Positions 1 to 9,882 of a stretch of 13,411 nt of DNA are shown piece by piece. The translations under genes and the position numbers were made by a program. This stretch comes from Pseudomonadota bacterium (GTDB taxonomy: Bacteria > Pseudomonadota > Gammaproteobacteria > Burkholderiales > Burkholderiaceae_F). The DNA lies in NCBI GenBank assembly GCA_021823635.1, contig JAKANT010000005.1, positions 1 to 13,411 on the forward strand, given 5' to 3'. The stretch's first letter is position 1. The number at the start of each line of letters is the position of its first letter. The notes under the pieces are model-generated. The model did no database searches. It saw only the letters and a list, made by a program, of their open reading frames with translations, and was not told where the DNA came from.

Positions 1-239
1 TCGTCCTTGGGCGGCTCCACGCCCGCCAGCCGCGCCGCCGCGCCTTTGGCGAAATCGCACGCCACCTGCACCTGCTTGGCGAGCGCGAACATGTCGGGAA
101 ACAGGCGTGCCGCCAGCAGCACCGCCGGGTCGATCTTCTTCGCCTGTCCATGTGCGGCCGCCTTGTCGAGGATCGACGACAGATTGCCGAGCGTCTTCAC
201 GAACACCGGCACCGACATCGCGTACATCGAAATCTTCAC
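1..239 (-). CDS. DUF1993 family protein, N-terminal part (cut by window edge)
   Basis: The visible 79 or so residues begin KISMYAMSVPVFVKTLGNLS and continue with an ILDKAAAH segment and an LFPDMFALAKQVQVACDFAKG segment. I recognise this as the N-terminal half of the DUF1993 family, small helical cytoplasmic proteins of about 170 residues with no established reaction. The rest lies beyond the left edge. The start is GTG at 239-237, preceded five bases upstream by a strong GGAGGG (245-250). The start overlaps the TGA of the SET-domain gene (GTGA, four bases), which points to translational coupling. No catalytic residue can be assigned. Family assignment is by recall of the conserved opening and is fairly secure; function is unknown. 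Confidence 0.8.
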   Translation of the reverse strand, partial: MKISMYAMSVPVFVKTLGNLSSILDKAAAHGQAKKIDPAVLLAARLFPDMFALAKQVQVACDFAKGAAARLAGVEPPKD

Positions 240-748
240 TTTTTCCCTCCGCGCTTGCGCAGCGCCAGCATCGTGCCGCGACAATTGGCCGCGCCGCAGC
301 GACAGGCGTACTGCTTCTTCAACGTCGGCGTGATGCGCTCTTCGACGATCAGCCCGTAGTCGTACGACAGTTCCTCGCCGCGGCGGATGTCGCGAATCGC
401 CTGTATCCACACGCGGTCGCCATCTTCCTCGGTCTCGCAGTTCGGATCGCAGGAGTGGTTGATCCAGCGCGCGGCGTTGCCGCCGACGTTGGCGTCGATG
501 ACGCGCTTGCCGTCGGACAGCGCGAAGAAGAACGTATGGTGAGGATCGTCCGGATCGGAAGGCGGGCGGCGGTCGCACTCCTTCCAGGAGATGATCTCGC
601 CCTTGTATTCGATGATGCGTTCGCCGGCGGCGATGGCGCGCGCGGCGTACACGCCGCGGCCGTGGATGCGCGAACTCTTGACGACGATCTTCGGTTGCGG
701 GCGGCGTTTGCGTTCGGCTTTCGAGGAGGGGCGTTTTGTTGCAGGCAT
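236..748 (-). CDS. Small SET-domain protein (putative lysine methyltransferase)
   Basis: 170 residues. A basic N-terminal tail (1-20, rich in K and R) is followed by a complete compact SET domain: the SxIHGRGVYA opening around 26-35, GE..IEYKGE at 42-51, the INHSCDPNC motif at 96-104 and the ELSYDY motif at 126-131. A post-SET cysteine cluster follows (C149, C151, C156, pattern CxCxxxxC), expected to bind zinc with C104. These are the S-adenosylmethionine and catalytic elements of SET lysine methyltransferases, so the fold looks intact. The substrate is unknown; bacteria have no nucleosomes, and a ribosomal or nucleoid protein is only a guess. The ATG at 748 was chosen because translation further upstream would run into the reductase gene; its ribosome site is weak. 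It lies 62 bases after the reductase gene and overlaps the DUF1993 gene by GTGA. Confidence 0.88.
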   Translation of the reverse strand: MPATKRPSSKAERKRRPQPKIVVKSSRIHGRGVYAARAIAAGERIIEYKGEIISWKECDRRPPSDPDDPHHTFFFALSDGKRVIDANVGGNAARWINHSCDPNCETEEDGDRVWIQAIRDIRRGEELSYDYGLIVEERITPTLKKQYACRCGAANCRGTMLALRKRGGKK

Positions 749-768
749 CGGTGCGACGGTGCTTCTGA

Positions 769-800
769 GGCGGCGCGCAGTATCGCAAAAACGCGCCGCC
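769..800. repeat. Inverted repeat between reductase and SET genes
   Basis: GGCGGCGCG (769-777) and CGCGCCGCC (792-800) are perfect 9-base arms around a 14-base loop. It fills most of the 62-base spacer, starting 11 bases after the reductase stop on the minus strand. No T run follows on the minus strand, so a Rho-independent terminator is unlikely. A hairpin that protects the upstream mRNA end or marks a processing site is one possibility. Confidence 0.4.
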
Positions 801-810
801 GCGCAGGGCG

Positions 811-1761
811 TCAGGCCGCCTTCTCGGCAAACGGGGTGCCGTCCGTGCGCGCCAGCAAGCGCAGCGCGCGCTTGTGCAACGGCGCCGCCGTGCGCGTGCG
901 CTCGGCGAGCGCGACCACCGCGCCGGTCAGCCATTGCAGTTCGTGCGGCCGGTTTTCCTCGAGGTCGACCGCCAGCGACGGCCGCATGTTCTCGGGGCCT
1001 TCGAAAAAGCCGCGCCAGCGCCGAACGTACAGATCGTCGGTGAGCGGCACGCCCGCGGCGCGGCCGACCGCGAACACCTCTTCGAACAGGCCGCGCAGCA
1101 TCACCAGCGCATGCGGCGTGCGCCGCACTTCGCCGAGCGTCAGCTTGGTGATCGCACACGTGGTGGCGAGCGGCTCGATGCCGACGAACTTCGCCCACAG
1201 CAACTGCGTCGCGCCGGCCGCCACCGGCGCATCGATGCCGGCCGCCACCAGCCGCGCCGCGACGTCGTGCGCGATCGGCGCGTCGGCTGCGCGCAGCGGC
1301 GCCAGCGACAGGCGGAGCGCGTCGGACGCGAGCTCGATCTCTCCGAGCGCGCGTCGCTGGGCGTTGATCACGGCCGCGCCGGCCAGCACCCGGCGATGGC
1401 CGAACAGCGCCGCCACCATCTCGGGCGCGGCCAGCCCGTTTTGCACCGTGATGTAGATGCGCTTGCCGTCGTCGTCGGCGCCCACAGCCTCGAGCGCGGC
1501 CGAGAAGTCCGGCATCTTCATGCACAGCAGTACCAGCGCGTGCGAGCCGGGGGCGACGGCGTCGCAGACGAAGCGCTCGCCGTCGATCTTGAACGTCCCC
1601 TTGGGCCCGCGCAGCAGAAGCCCGAGCCGCCTGTAGCCGAGGAAACTCTCGGGGCGGATGCGAAACGTGACGTGCCAGCCCGCCTCGAGCAGGCGCGCGC
1701 CCAGCACGGCGCCCACCGCGCCGGCGCCGACGACGAGCGCGCTGCGTTCCGAGTAGATCAT
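811..1761 (-). CDS. Ketopantoate reductase family oxidoreductase (PanE/ApbA-like)
   Basis: 316 residues, close to the usual 300 or so. The N-terminal Rossmann domain has the dinucleotide motif GAGAVG at 12-17 and the QNGL motif at 107-110. The C-terminal ApbA_C domain has the catalytic lysine in LLWAKF (K191), the serine in PSLAVD (S262) and the acidic residue in HELQWLTG (E274). True ketopantoate reductases reduce 2-dehydropantoate with NADPH in pantothenate synthesis. Here the two asparagines normally four and eight residues after the catalytic lysine appear to be I195 and A199, so the substrate may differ and panE is not assigned. Start: ATG at 1761, directly before the Rossmann strand; the frame also opens from a TTG at 1797. 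It lies 60 bases after the preceding membrane-protein gene and 62 bases before the SET gene, on the same strand. Confidence 0.85.
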   Translation of the reverse strand: MIYSERSALVVGAGAVGAVLGARLLEAGWHVTFRIRPESFLGYRRLGLLLRGPKGTFKIDGERFVCDAVAPGSHALVLLCMKMPDFSAALEAVGADDDGKRIYITVQNGLAAPEMVAALFGHRRVLAGAAVINAQRRALGEIELASDALRLSLAPLRAADAPIAHDVAARLVAAGIDAPVAAGATQLLWAKFVGIEPLATTCAITKLTLGEVRRTPHALVMLRGLFEEVFAVGRAAGVPLTDDLYVRRWRGFFEGPENMRPSLAVDLEENRPHELQWLTGAVVALAERTRTAAPLHKRALRLLARTDGTPFAEKAA

Positions 1762-1776
1762 TTTTTCAAGGTAGCA

Positions 1777-1792
1777 GGCCGACGCGTCGGCC
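1777..1792. repeat. 16-bp perfect palindrome upstream of the reductase gene
   Basis: GGCCGACGCGTCGGCC is a perfect 16-base palindrome with no spacer. It ends 15 bases before the ATG of the ketopantoate-reductase-family gene, in the 60-base spacer after the membrane-synthase gene. It could be an operator or a short hairpin (6-bp stem, 4-base loop). It has no T run, so it is not a terminator. Chance is possible in DNA this GC-rich. Confidence 0.4.
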
Positions 1793-1821
1793 GGCAAGCC
1801 GCCGCGATGATGCGGTGCGCC

Positions 1822-3930
1822 TCAATCCGGAAAGAGCAGATCCTTCAATGCACCGAGAGGCCGCGTCTTCAACACGTCGATCAGGTTGTTGAACTGGTCG
1901 GTCCAGAGCGCGAGCTGAGGTTGCGGCTCGAGCGGTTCGACGCGCGCGGCGAGCGGCGGCTGCGCGAAAGCGGCCGCGTCCTCGGCCAGCAGTACCCAGT
2001 CGGTGCTGGAGGCGCCGCTTTCCTCCGACGGCGAATCGGCCACGTGCACGGCCGCCAGGCCGGCGGCAGCCGCGATGTTGGCCAGCACCGGCTTCAGATC
2101 CAGGAAGCGGTTGGAGATGTGCACGGCGAGGATGCCGCCCGGCGCCAGATGGCGGCGATACAGCTCCACCGCTTCGCGCGTGATCAGGTGCACCGGGATC
2201 GAATCGCTGGAGAATGCATCGATCGCCAGCACGTCATAGCGTTGCGGCTGTCCGGCCGCCAGTTCGCGCTCCAGCGACAGTCGCGCGTCGCCGATGATGA
2301 ACTCCAGCCGCGCCTGCGCCGCCTGCAGGTAGCCGAAGTCGCGGCGCGCGATCTCCAGCACGTCCGGGTCGAGCTCGTAGAAGCGTACGGTGTCGCCGGG
2401 GCGGCCGTACGCCGACAGCGTGCCCACGCCGAGCCCCACCACGCCGAGCCTGACGGACCCGTGCTGCTGGCGCGCCTCGATTGCCAGACCCACGCCCGAG
2501 CTGCGCGCGTAATAGCTGCCGGGCTCGAGCCGGTTAGCGGCGCGCGTCGGCTGCTCGCCGTGCAGGATCACACCATGCAACAGGCGCCGTATCTGGTGCT
2601 CGCCGCTGCCCTGCTCACGAACGCGCAGCGTGCCGTAGAAGTTCCGCTGCATCACGATCACGTCGTTGCGCAGGAACTCGACGTACGCCCAGCCGTAGTA
2701 GGCGGTCGCCGCGGTCGCGATGGCGGCCGTCAGCGAGGTGCTGACGACCCAAGCTCCCGCCAGACGCCGATCGGTCCAGGCGGCGAGCAGTGCGAGCGCG
2801 CACAGCGCGAACAGCGCCAGCGGCAACTCGTAGTACGCCGGAAACAGGCGGGGCGCGGCCAGCGCCACGAACAACCCGCCCACCGCGCCTCCCGCGGAGA
2901 CCGCGAGGTAGAACTGCGTCAGGTAGCGCGGTGCCGGTTTGCGTGCCGCCAGTTCGCCATGGCAGAACAGACAGCCGAAGAACATGCCGAGGCAATACAG
3001 CGGAATCGCCAGCGTCACGTCCAGCACGCCGCGCGACGCCGACAGTCCGGCCGCCATCGCCACCGCTAAGGCGACGGCGACGTAGATGCCCCAGCGCGGG
3101 TCGTAGAAACCGCGCCCGCCGCGCCCCTCGAAAGCGAGCACGAACGTCAACAGGTAGAGCGTCAGCGGCAGCACCCACAGAAACGGCACCGAGGCGATGT
3201 TCTGCGTGATATGGCTGGTGGACGCGAGCAGCAGCACCGAGCCGAGCGCGGCGAGCGTCAGCCACAGCGTGTATTGACCCGGCGTCGGCGGCGGCTCGTG
3301 GGCGGTCGCCGCGGGGGCTGCGGTCTCGAGGGCGAGGGGAACGCCGTGGGCGGCGCGCGCCGACTGCCAGGCGGTGGCGGCGCAGGCGGCTGCGAATAGG
3401 ACGTACGCCGCGCTCCAGGCGTAGGACTGCACGGCCGAGTTCACGAACGGCTCGACCGCGAACGGAAAGGCGAGCAGCCCGACCAGCGAACCGAGGTTCG
3501 AAAGCGCGAACAGGCGGTACACGGTCTTTTCGGGGAAACGGTGCGCGACCCATTTCTGCACCAGCGGGCCGGTGGTGGACAGCAGGAAGTACGGCAATCC
3601 GACCGTGGCCGCCAGCAGCACGATGATCGCGATCGCCGCGTCTTCCTCGCCGCCGGGTTTCAGCGCTTCGCGCGGGATGATCGGCAGAAAGGCGAGGCTG
3701 GCCGCCAGCAGCGCGATGTGCAGCCGCGCCTGCGTGCGTGGCGCGAGCCGGCGCGTGACGAAGTGCGAGTACGCGTAGCCCGCCAGCAGCAACACCTGGA
3801 AGAACACCAGGCAGGTCGTCCACACCGCCGACGTGCCGCCGAACCAAGGCAGGATCTGCTTGGCGATGATCGGCTGCACCAGGAACAGCAGGAAGGCGGA
3901 AAGGAAGATCGTCGAGGCGAACAGCAGCAT
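1822..3930 (-). CDS. Fused MFS-like membrane / spermidine synthase-like protein
   Basis: 702 residues. The first two thirds hold about 13 hydrophobic segments, beginning LLFASTIFLSAFLLFLVQP and including PWFGGTSAVWTT and LPYFLLSTTGPLVQKW, hallmarks of the 'fused MFS/spermidine synthase' family. From about residue 495 comes a soluble Rossmann methyltransferase-like domain: GLGVGTL at 499-505 (nucleotide-binding loop), the acidic ELDP at 519-522, GDAR at 547-550, and DAFSSDSIPVHL from D571. This resembles polyamine aminopropyltransferases, but the GGGDG signature of true SpeE is replaced, so aminopropyl transfer is not established. The likely location is the inner membrane with the C-terminal domain in the cytoplasm. 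Start: ATG at 3930, the first methionine before the membrane segment; upstream residues in frame look like untranslated GC-rich DNA. First gene of the leftward block; its ribosome site is weak. Confidence 0.85.
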   Translation of the reverse strand: MLLFASTIFLSAFLLFLVQPIIAKQILPWFGGTSAVWTTCLVFFQVLLLAGYAYSHFVTRRLAPRTQARLHIALLAASLAFLPIIPREALKPGGEEDAAIAIIVLLAATVGLPYFLLSTTGPLVQKWVAHRFPEKTVYRLFALSNLGSLVGLLAFPFAVEPFVNSAVQSYAWSAAYVLFAAACAATAWQSARAAHGVPLALETAAPAATAHEPPPTPGQYTLWLTLAALGSVLLLASTSHITQNIASVPFLWVLPLTLYLLTFVLAFEGRGGRGFYDPRWGIYVAVALAVAMAAGLSASRGVLDVTLAIPLYCLGMFFGCLFCHGELAARKPAPRYLTQFYLAVSAGGAVGGLFVALAAPRLFPAYYELPLALFALCALALLAAWTDRRLAGAWVVSTSLTAAIATAATAYYGWAYVEFLRNDVIVMQRNFYGTLRVREQGSGEHQIRRLLHGVILHGEQPTRAANRLEPGSYYARSSGVGLAIEARQQHGSVRLGVVGLGVGTLSAYGRPGDTVRFYELDPDVLEIARRDFGYLQAAQARLEFIIGDARLSLERELAAGQPQRYDVLAIDAFSSDSIPVHLITREAVELYRRHLAPGGILAVHISNRFLDLKPVLANIAAAAGLAAVHVADSPSEESGASSTDWVLLAEDAAAFAQPPLAARVEPLEPQPQLALWTDQFNNLIDVLKTRPLGALKDLLFPD

Positions 3931-4145
3931 CGGTCGGCGGCCGAAAAGGGGCGCGATTCTCGCATGTGGGCGGATCGGGCCGGCCCATGCCGCGGCGTGG
4001 CGGACGCGGGCGGGCGCGTCACGCGGCGGGCACAGTCCGGATAACGCAGCGCCGATTGCGCCAATTCGCCCGTTCGGGTGACTCAAGCGCGACCGCGCGC
4101 GGCCGTACTGCAGTGAGGGCCGCGGCGGTCGCGGCCGGAGCCAGC

Positions 4146-5363
4146 ATGTTCGAGTTTCCACCCGTTCGGCGCGAAGCGGGGCCCGAGCCCGTTGACCTCG
4201 GCGCGGTCGCGCCGGGCTGGCAGCCGATCGTGGCGCGCGACCTGCGGCCGGTCGGCTTTCGTGTCGCGCTGCGTGCCGCCGAGGCCGCGGCGCCGCTGGC
4301 GCAGGTGCTGGACGGGGTGTTGGGCGGCTTCGCCGGCGAGGCGACGAGCTTTCCGCACGGACTGGTGGTGCTGGCGCCGCTCGACCAGCTGCCGGACGAA
4401 TCGCTCACGCGCTGGGCGGCGCCGCGCAACGTGCTGCTGGAAGTGGCGCAGCACGCGATCGGCGACGCAGAACGCCTGAAGCTGCTGTTCGAAGTGCAGC
4501 GGCAGGGCGTGCGGCTGGTGCTGCGCGTGACCGACCGCGCAACGATCGCGCGCGAACGCCTGCCGCTGTTCCAGTACCTGGCGGTCGATGCCGCGCAAAC
4601 GACCGCGCCGCCGCGCGAGACGGCGCTGCTCGCGCTGCAGCCGCAGTCGCGCGCGGCGGTGGCCGGTGCCTTCGCCGACGGCGCGCATGCGGTCGTCGGA
4701 TGGCCGCTCGGCGAAACGGCGGTCGATGCGACCGGCCAGTTGCAGCCGATGCAGAAGGCGGTGCTGGAGCTGATCCGGCTCGTGCAATCCGACGCCGACG
4801 GCAGGCAGCTCGAGCGCGCGTTCAAGGCCGAGCCGGTGCTTTCCTACATGCTGCTGACGCTCGCCAATTCGCCCGCGTTCGCGCGCAGCACGCCGATCGC
4901 GTCGATCGGCCAGGCCATCTCGCTGCTCGGCTACCAGCGCCTGCTGAAGTGGCTGGTGCTGCTGATGGTGGTGGCGTCCAAACAGAGCAAGGCGCTGGCG
5001 CTGGTGTACGTCGCGGTGGCGCGCGGCTTCTTCATGGAAAACCTGGCCGCCGCGGCCGGCGCCAAGGTCGAGGTGCGCGACGAATGCTTCGTGGTCGGCG
5101 CTTTTTCGCTGCTCGACAAGATCACCGGCCGTACCGCGGCAGAGTTGGTCGGCGACGTGCCGCTGCCGCAAACGATCGCCGCCGCGCTGGTCGAAGCGAG
5201 CGGCCCGTATGCCCCGCACCTGCGGCTGGCGCAGGCGCTGGAGGCGGCCGATCCGGAGGCGGTCGATGCGCTGGCGGCGCAACTGCAACTCGCGCGGGCC
5301 GACGTCAACCGGGCGCTGCTGCAGGCGCTCGCCGCCACCGACGCGCTGCAAAGCGCGGTCTGA
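4146..5363 (+). CDS. HDOD-domain protein with degenerate EAL domain
   Basis: 405 residues. The N-terminal half (about 20-195) follows the EAL fold outline: GWQPIVARDLRPVGFRVALR at 24-43 where active enzymes have a glutamate, LLEV at 97-100, and GAHAVVGWPLGE at 179-190 near the domain end. The catalytic EAL glutamate and the DDFG motif are missing, so cyclic-di-GMP hydrolysis is not expected. The C-terminal half (about 200-390) is a HDOD domain: VLSYMLLTLANSPAF at 231-245, SIGQAISLLGYQRLLKWL at 253-270, and FSLLDKITG at 320-328. Such EAL-HDOD proteins (YuxH/CdgJ type) act in signalling and motility control; the partner here is unknown. The ATG is supported by GGAG at 4137-4140, five bases upstream. 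It stands alone on the plus strand, divergent from the membrane-synthase gene and convergent with the lipoprotein gene. Confidence 0.88.
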   Translation: MFEFPPVRREAGPEPVDLGAVAPGWQPIVARDLRPVGFRVALRAAEAAAPLAQVLDGVLGGFAGEATSFPHGLVVLAPLDQLPDESLTRWAAPRNVLLEVAQHAIGDAERLKLLFEVQRQGVRLVLRVTDRATIARERLPLFQYLAVDAAQTTAPPRETALLALQPQSRAAVAGAFADGAHAVVGWPLGETAVDATGQLQPMQKAVLELIRLVQSDADGRQLERAFKAEPVLSYMLLTLANSPAFARSTPIASIGQAISLLGYQRLLKWLVLLMVVASKQSKALALVYVAVARGFFMENLAAAAGAKVEVRDECFVVGAFSLLDKITGRTAAELVGDVPLPQTIAAALVEASGPYAPHLRLAQALEAADPEAVDALAAQLQLARADVNRALLQALAATDALQSAV

Positions 5364-5450
5364 GGCCACGGCGATGCCGCCGCGGGCAGCGTCGCATGGG
5401 CCAATAGCCGGCGCGATCGGCGCCCGCGCCCGCCGCTTGCGTCCTCGCGA

Positions 5451-6884
5451 CTAATTCGGCGCGTGAACGAAGTTGGAGCCGCACTGCGGCAGGTCGGCGC
5501 GCGCTTCGGCGAGCACGATCGAACCGGTGTCGGCTACGGCGACGAACTGTCGCAGACTGCGCGCGAAGGTCACGGTGCGCGCGTTGGCGCCGAACGCATC
5601 CGTGTACCAGATCGCCGGCCCGGCGGCGTTGCGCACCACGTCGGCGCCAAAGAACGCCGCGCGGCGGCAGGCGTTGAACTGCTGCGGCGCCGGCGCATCG
5701 AAAGCGAGCCGTTGGCCGATCGGCGTGCCGGGGCCTGCGGGCGCGAGCACCGCACACGGGCCGCCGCGCGCCTGGCGCACGATGCTGCCCGCCCGCAGCG
5801 GATCGCTGACCAGGTTGCCGGCCGCATCGAGCCCGGAATAACAGAGGTCGATCGTGCGCGCCAGCCCGCCATCGAAATAGCGCGCGGGGTTGTACACCGC
5901 GAAGGCGGGCGCCAGCGTGGCGAGTTCGGTGCCGTCGGCGCGGCGCAGGCGAATGAACGTTTCCCAGCGCTCGGTGAGCCCGGCGCCGTAGTCGGACAGT
6001 TGGCCGCTGGCGACGAAGACGTTGGCGAAAACGCGGCTGCGCGCCGGGATCTGGCGACCGAGTTCGCTGCCGCCCGCCGGCGAAGTCGGCGGCTGCGGTG
6101 TCGCGCCCGCGTTCTGTAACACCGGCGCGCCGTTGACGACGTCGATCGTGAAGCTGCCCGGCGCGCCGTATACGGCCATCGCGCTGACGATCAGCTTGAC
6201 CGGATACTGCGACCGCGCCGCGCCGCGGTTGCAGTCCACGGCATAGATCACGGAGAACAGGTTGCTCGCGAAGGCATCGGCGCTCGAGGCGCCCTGGTTG
6301 TAGGCGGCGAACAGGTCGCACTCGAGATCGATCGGCTGCGGCGCACCGTTGACCAGCCGCGTGCGCGCCACGCCGTTGGCGAACGCGATCTTGTAGCCGG
6401 TGTGCTCCTCGGGACGCGGCGTGGCGGTGCCTTCGAGCTGTTCCGACACGTAGCCGAAAGGAATGCCACTGGCCGCCAGCTCCGTGCTGTCGAGCACGCC
6501 GTCGCGATTGGCATCGAAAGCGAAGTGCCGCTGCAGATCGGGCCACAGCGCCGAGTTGCGCGGGTCCAGGCCGTGGTCGTGGCCGAAGCGGCACGGCTGC
6601 CCGGTGGACGGATCGACTTCCTCCGGTGCGTGCCAGGTCGGGTACTTCTTGCCGTCCGGACCGATGACGTAGAACGTGTCGTGGAATTCCTTCGTACAGG
6701 TATCGTGCGGCGCCAGCGGCGTCCAGCGCCCCATCGCATGGCTCGCCGACGCGCGCGAGCCGCCGCCGCTTGCGGCGAGCGGATCGCCGGCGCACGAAAC
6801 GACCAGTGCGCCCGGCAGCGCCGCCACCGCCAGCGCCGCGGCGAGCGTGCGCCAAAGGATCGAGGCGAGCCCGCTGCGCGTCAC
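5451..6884 (-). CDS. Predicted lipoprotein with EF-hand loop, function unknown
   Basis: 477 residues from a GTG at 6884. The N-terminus has a hydrophobic core ending in LVVSC (Cys31), which fits a lipobox, so a lipid-anchored exported protein is likely; signal peptidase I cleavage nearby is an alternative. Residues 124-135 (DANRDGVLDSTE) are a textbook 12-residue EF-hand calcium loop with all liganding positions filled. Just before it are YVIGPDGKKYPTWH (72-85) and a histidine-rich FGHDHGLDP (100-108), possibly a metal site. Further cysteines (63, 98 and several in the C-terminal half) could form disulphides. I recognise no enzyme family; similar PDGK-YPTWH / FGHxHG proteins are, as I recall, annotated hypothetical. 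The GTG has AGGGG seven bases upstream (6892-6896); an in-frame TTG at 6903-6905 is less likely. It lies ten bases after the possible small ORF and converges on the HDOD gene. Confidence 0.78.
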   Translation of the reverse strand: MTRSGLASILWRTLAAALAVAALPGALVVSCAGDPLAASGGGSRASASHAMGRWTPLAPHDTCTKEFHDTFYVIGPDGKKYPTWHAPEEVDPSTGQPCRFGHDHGLDPRNSALWPDLQRHFAFDANRDGVLDSTELAASGIPFGYVSEQLEGTATPRPEEHTGYKIAFANGVARTRLVNGAPQPIDLECDLFAAYNQGASSADAFASNLFSVIYAVDCNRGAARSQYPVKLIVSAMAVYGAPGSFTIDVVNGAPVLQNAGATPQPPTSPAGGSELGRQIPARSRVFANVFVASGQLSDYGAGLTERWETFIRLRRADGTELATLAPAFAVYNPARYFDGGLARTIDLCYSGLDAAGNLVSDPLRAGSIVRQARGGPCAVLAPAGPGTPIGQRLAFDAPAPQQFNACRRAAFFGADVVRNAAGPAIWYTDAFGANARTVTFARSLRQFVAVADTGSIVLAEARADLPQCGSNFVHAPN

Positions 6885-6894
6885 GTCGGCGCCC

Positions 6895-6999
6895 CTACAA
6901 GACAAGAGCGCCGGCCCGCGCGCGCGGATCGCGCTCGGTGCAGCACGCCTCGCCGAGCGCCTCGGCGCACGGCGGCGCGAGAGGCGGGCGCCCGCTCAT
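6895..6999 (-). CDS. Possible 34-residue ORF between DUF2905 and lipoprotein genes
   Basis: An ATG at 6999-6997 overlaps the TGA of the DUF2905 gene (ATGA, four bases). The frame runs to a TAG at 6897-6895, whose G begins the AGGGG ribosome site of the lipoprotein gene. The predicted peptide contains PPCAEALGEACCTERDPR, with three cysteines, and has no membrane segment. The placement, coupled at the front and ending 10 bases before the next start, is what a real small gene would show. Against it, the frame continues upstream as a long meaningless frame and the codon content is not distinctive. I recognise no family. It may be just the spacer between two genes. Confidence 0.3.
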   Translation of the reverse strand: MSGRPPLAPPCAEALGEACCTERDPRARAGALVL

Positions 7000-7208
7000 C
7001 GGCGCAGCCACCACAGGATCAGCGTGAGCACGAGCGAGACGATCAGCCCGGTGGTGAGCGGAAAGTAGAAGCTGAAGCCTTCGCGCTCGATGTGGATGTC
7101 GCCCGGCAACCGACCGATCCAGTGCCAGAAGCGGCTGCGCGCCAGCCACGGCCAAAGGAGGCCGAGCACGAGCAGCACGAGGCCGGCGACGATCAGCAGG
7201 CGTTGCAT
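6996..7208 (-). CDS. DUF2905 family small membrane protein
   Basis: 70 residues. There are two membrane segments (about 3-22 and 49-67), separated by a short loop with WHWIGRLPGDIHIEREGFSF and FYFPLTTGL. The GRLPGDI...FYFPL signature and the length match the DUF2905 family of inner-membrane proteins, whose function is not established. The ATG at 7208 is the only sensible start; no clear Shine-Dalgarno sequence is visible, and an 8-bp inverted repeat (7210-7233) sits one base upstream of it. It is 33 bases after the topB stop, on the same strand, so probably cotranscribed with topB. The TGA overlaps the ATG of the possible 34-residue ORF. Confidence 0.87.
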   Translation of the reverse strand: MQRLLIVAGLVLLVLGLLWPWLARSRFWHWIGRLPGDIHIEREGFSFYFPLTTGLIVSLVLTLILWWLRR

Positions 7209-7209
7209 G

Positions 7210-7233
7210 CGCGCAGGATAACCAACCTGCGCG
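7210..7233 (-). repeat. Inverted repeat between topB and DUF2905 gene
   Basis: CGCGCAGG (7210-7217) and CCTGCGCG (7226-7233) are perfect 8-base arms around an 8-base loop. No T run follows on the minus strand, so it is not a classical intrinsic terminator. In RNA it would end one base before the DUF2905 start codon and could affect its translation or mark a processing site. GC-rich arms can also arise by chance. Confidence 0.45.
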
Positions 7234-7241
7234 TCGCGCCT

Positions 7242-9869
<2,628 letters not shown>

Positions 9870-9882
9870 GCGTGCCCGGAAG

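Noticed and set aside
874..3069. Very long open frame on the plus strand (731 codons) opposite the reductase and membrane-synthase genes
   Set aside because: Its translation is rich in R, Q, H and A with no domain signal, the usual antisense shadow of GC-rich genes. The minus strand has clear families.
3931..4145. Divergent promoters between the membrane-synthase and HDOD genes
   Set aside because: Promoters must lie here, but no -35/-10 pair with good spacing was found on either strand; the best candidates match in only one of the two boxes.
5364..5450. Possible bidirectional terminator between the convergent HDOD and lipoprotein genes
   Set aside because: Only a 5-bp stem (5410-5414 with 5420-5424) or a 6-bp stem with a long loop, and no T run on either side. 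A terminator may exist but the sequence does not show a convincing one.
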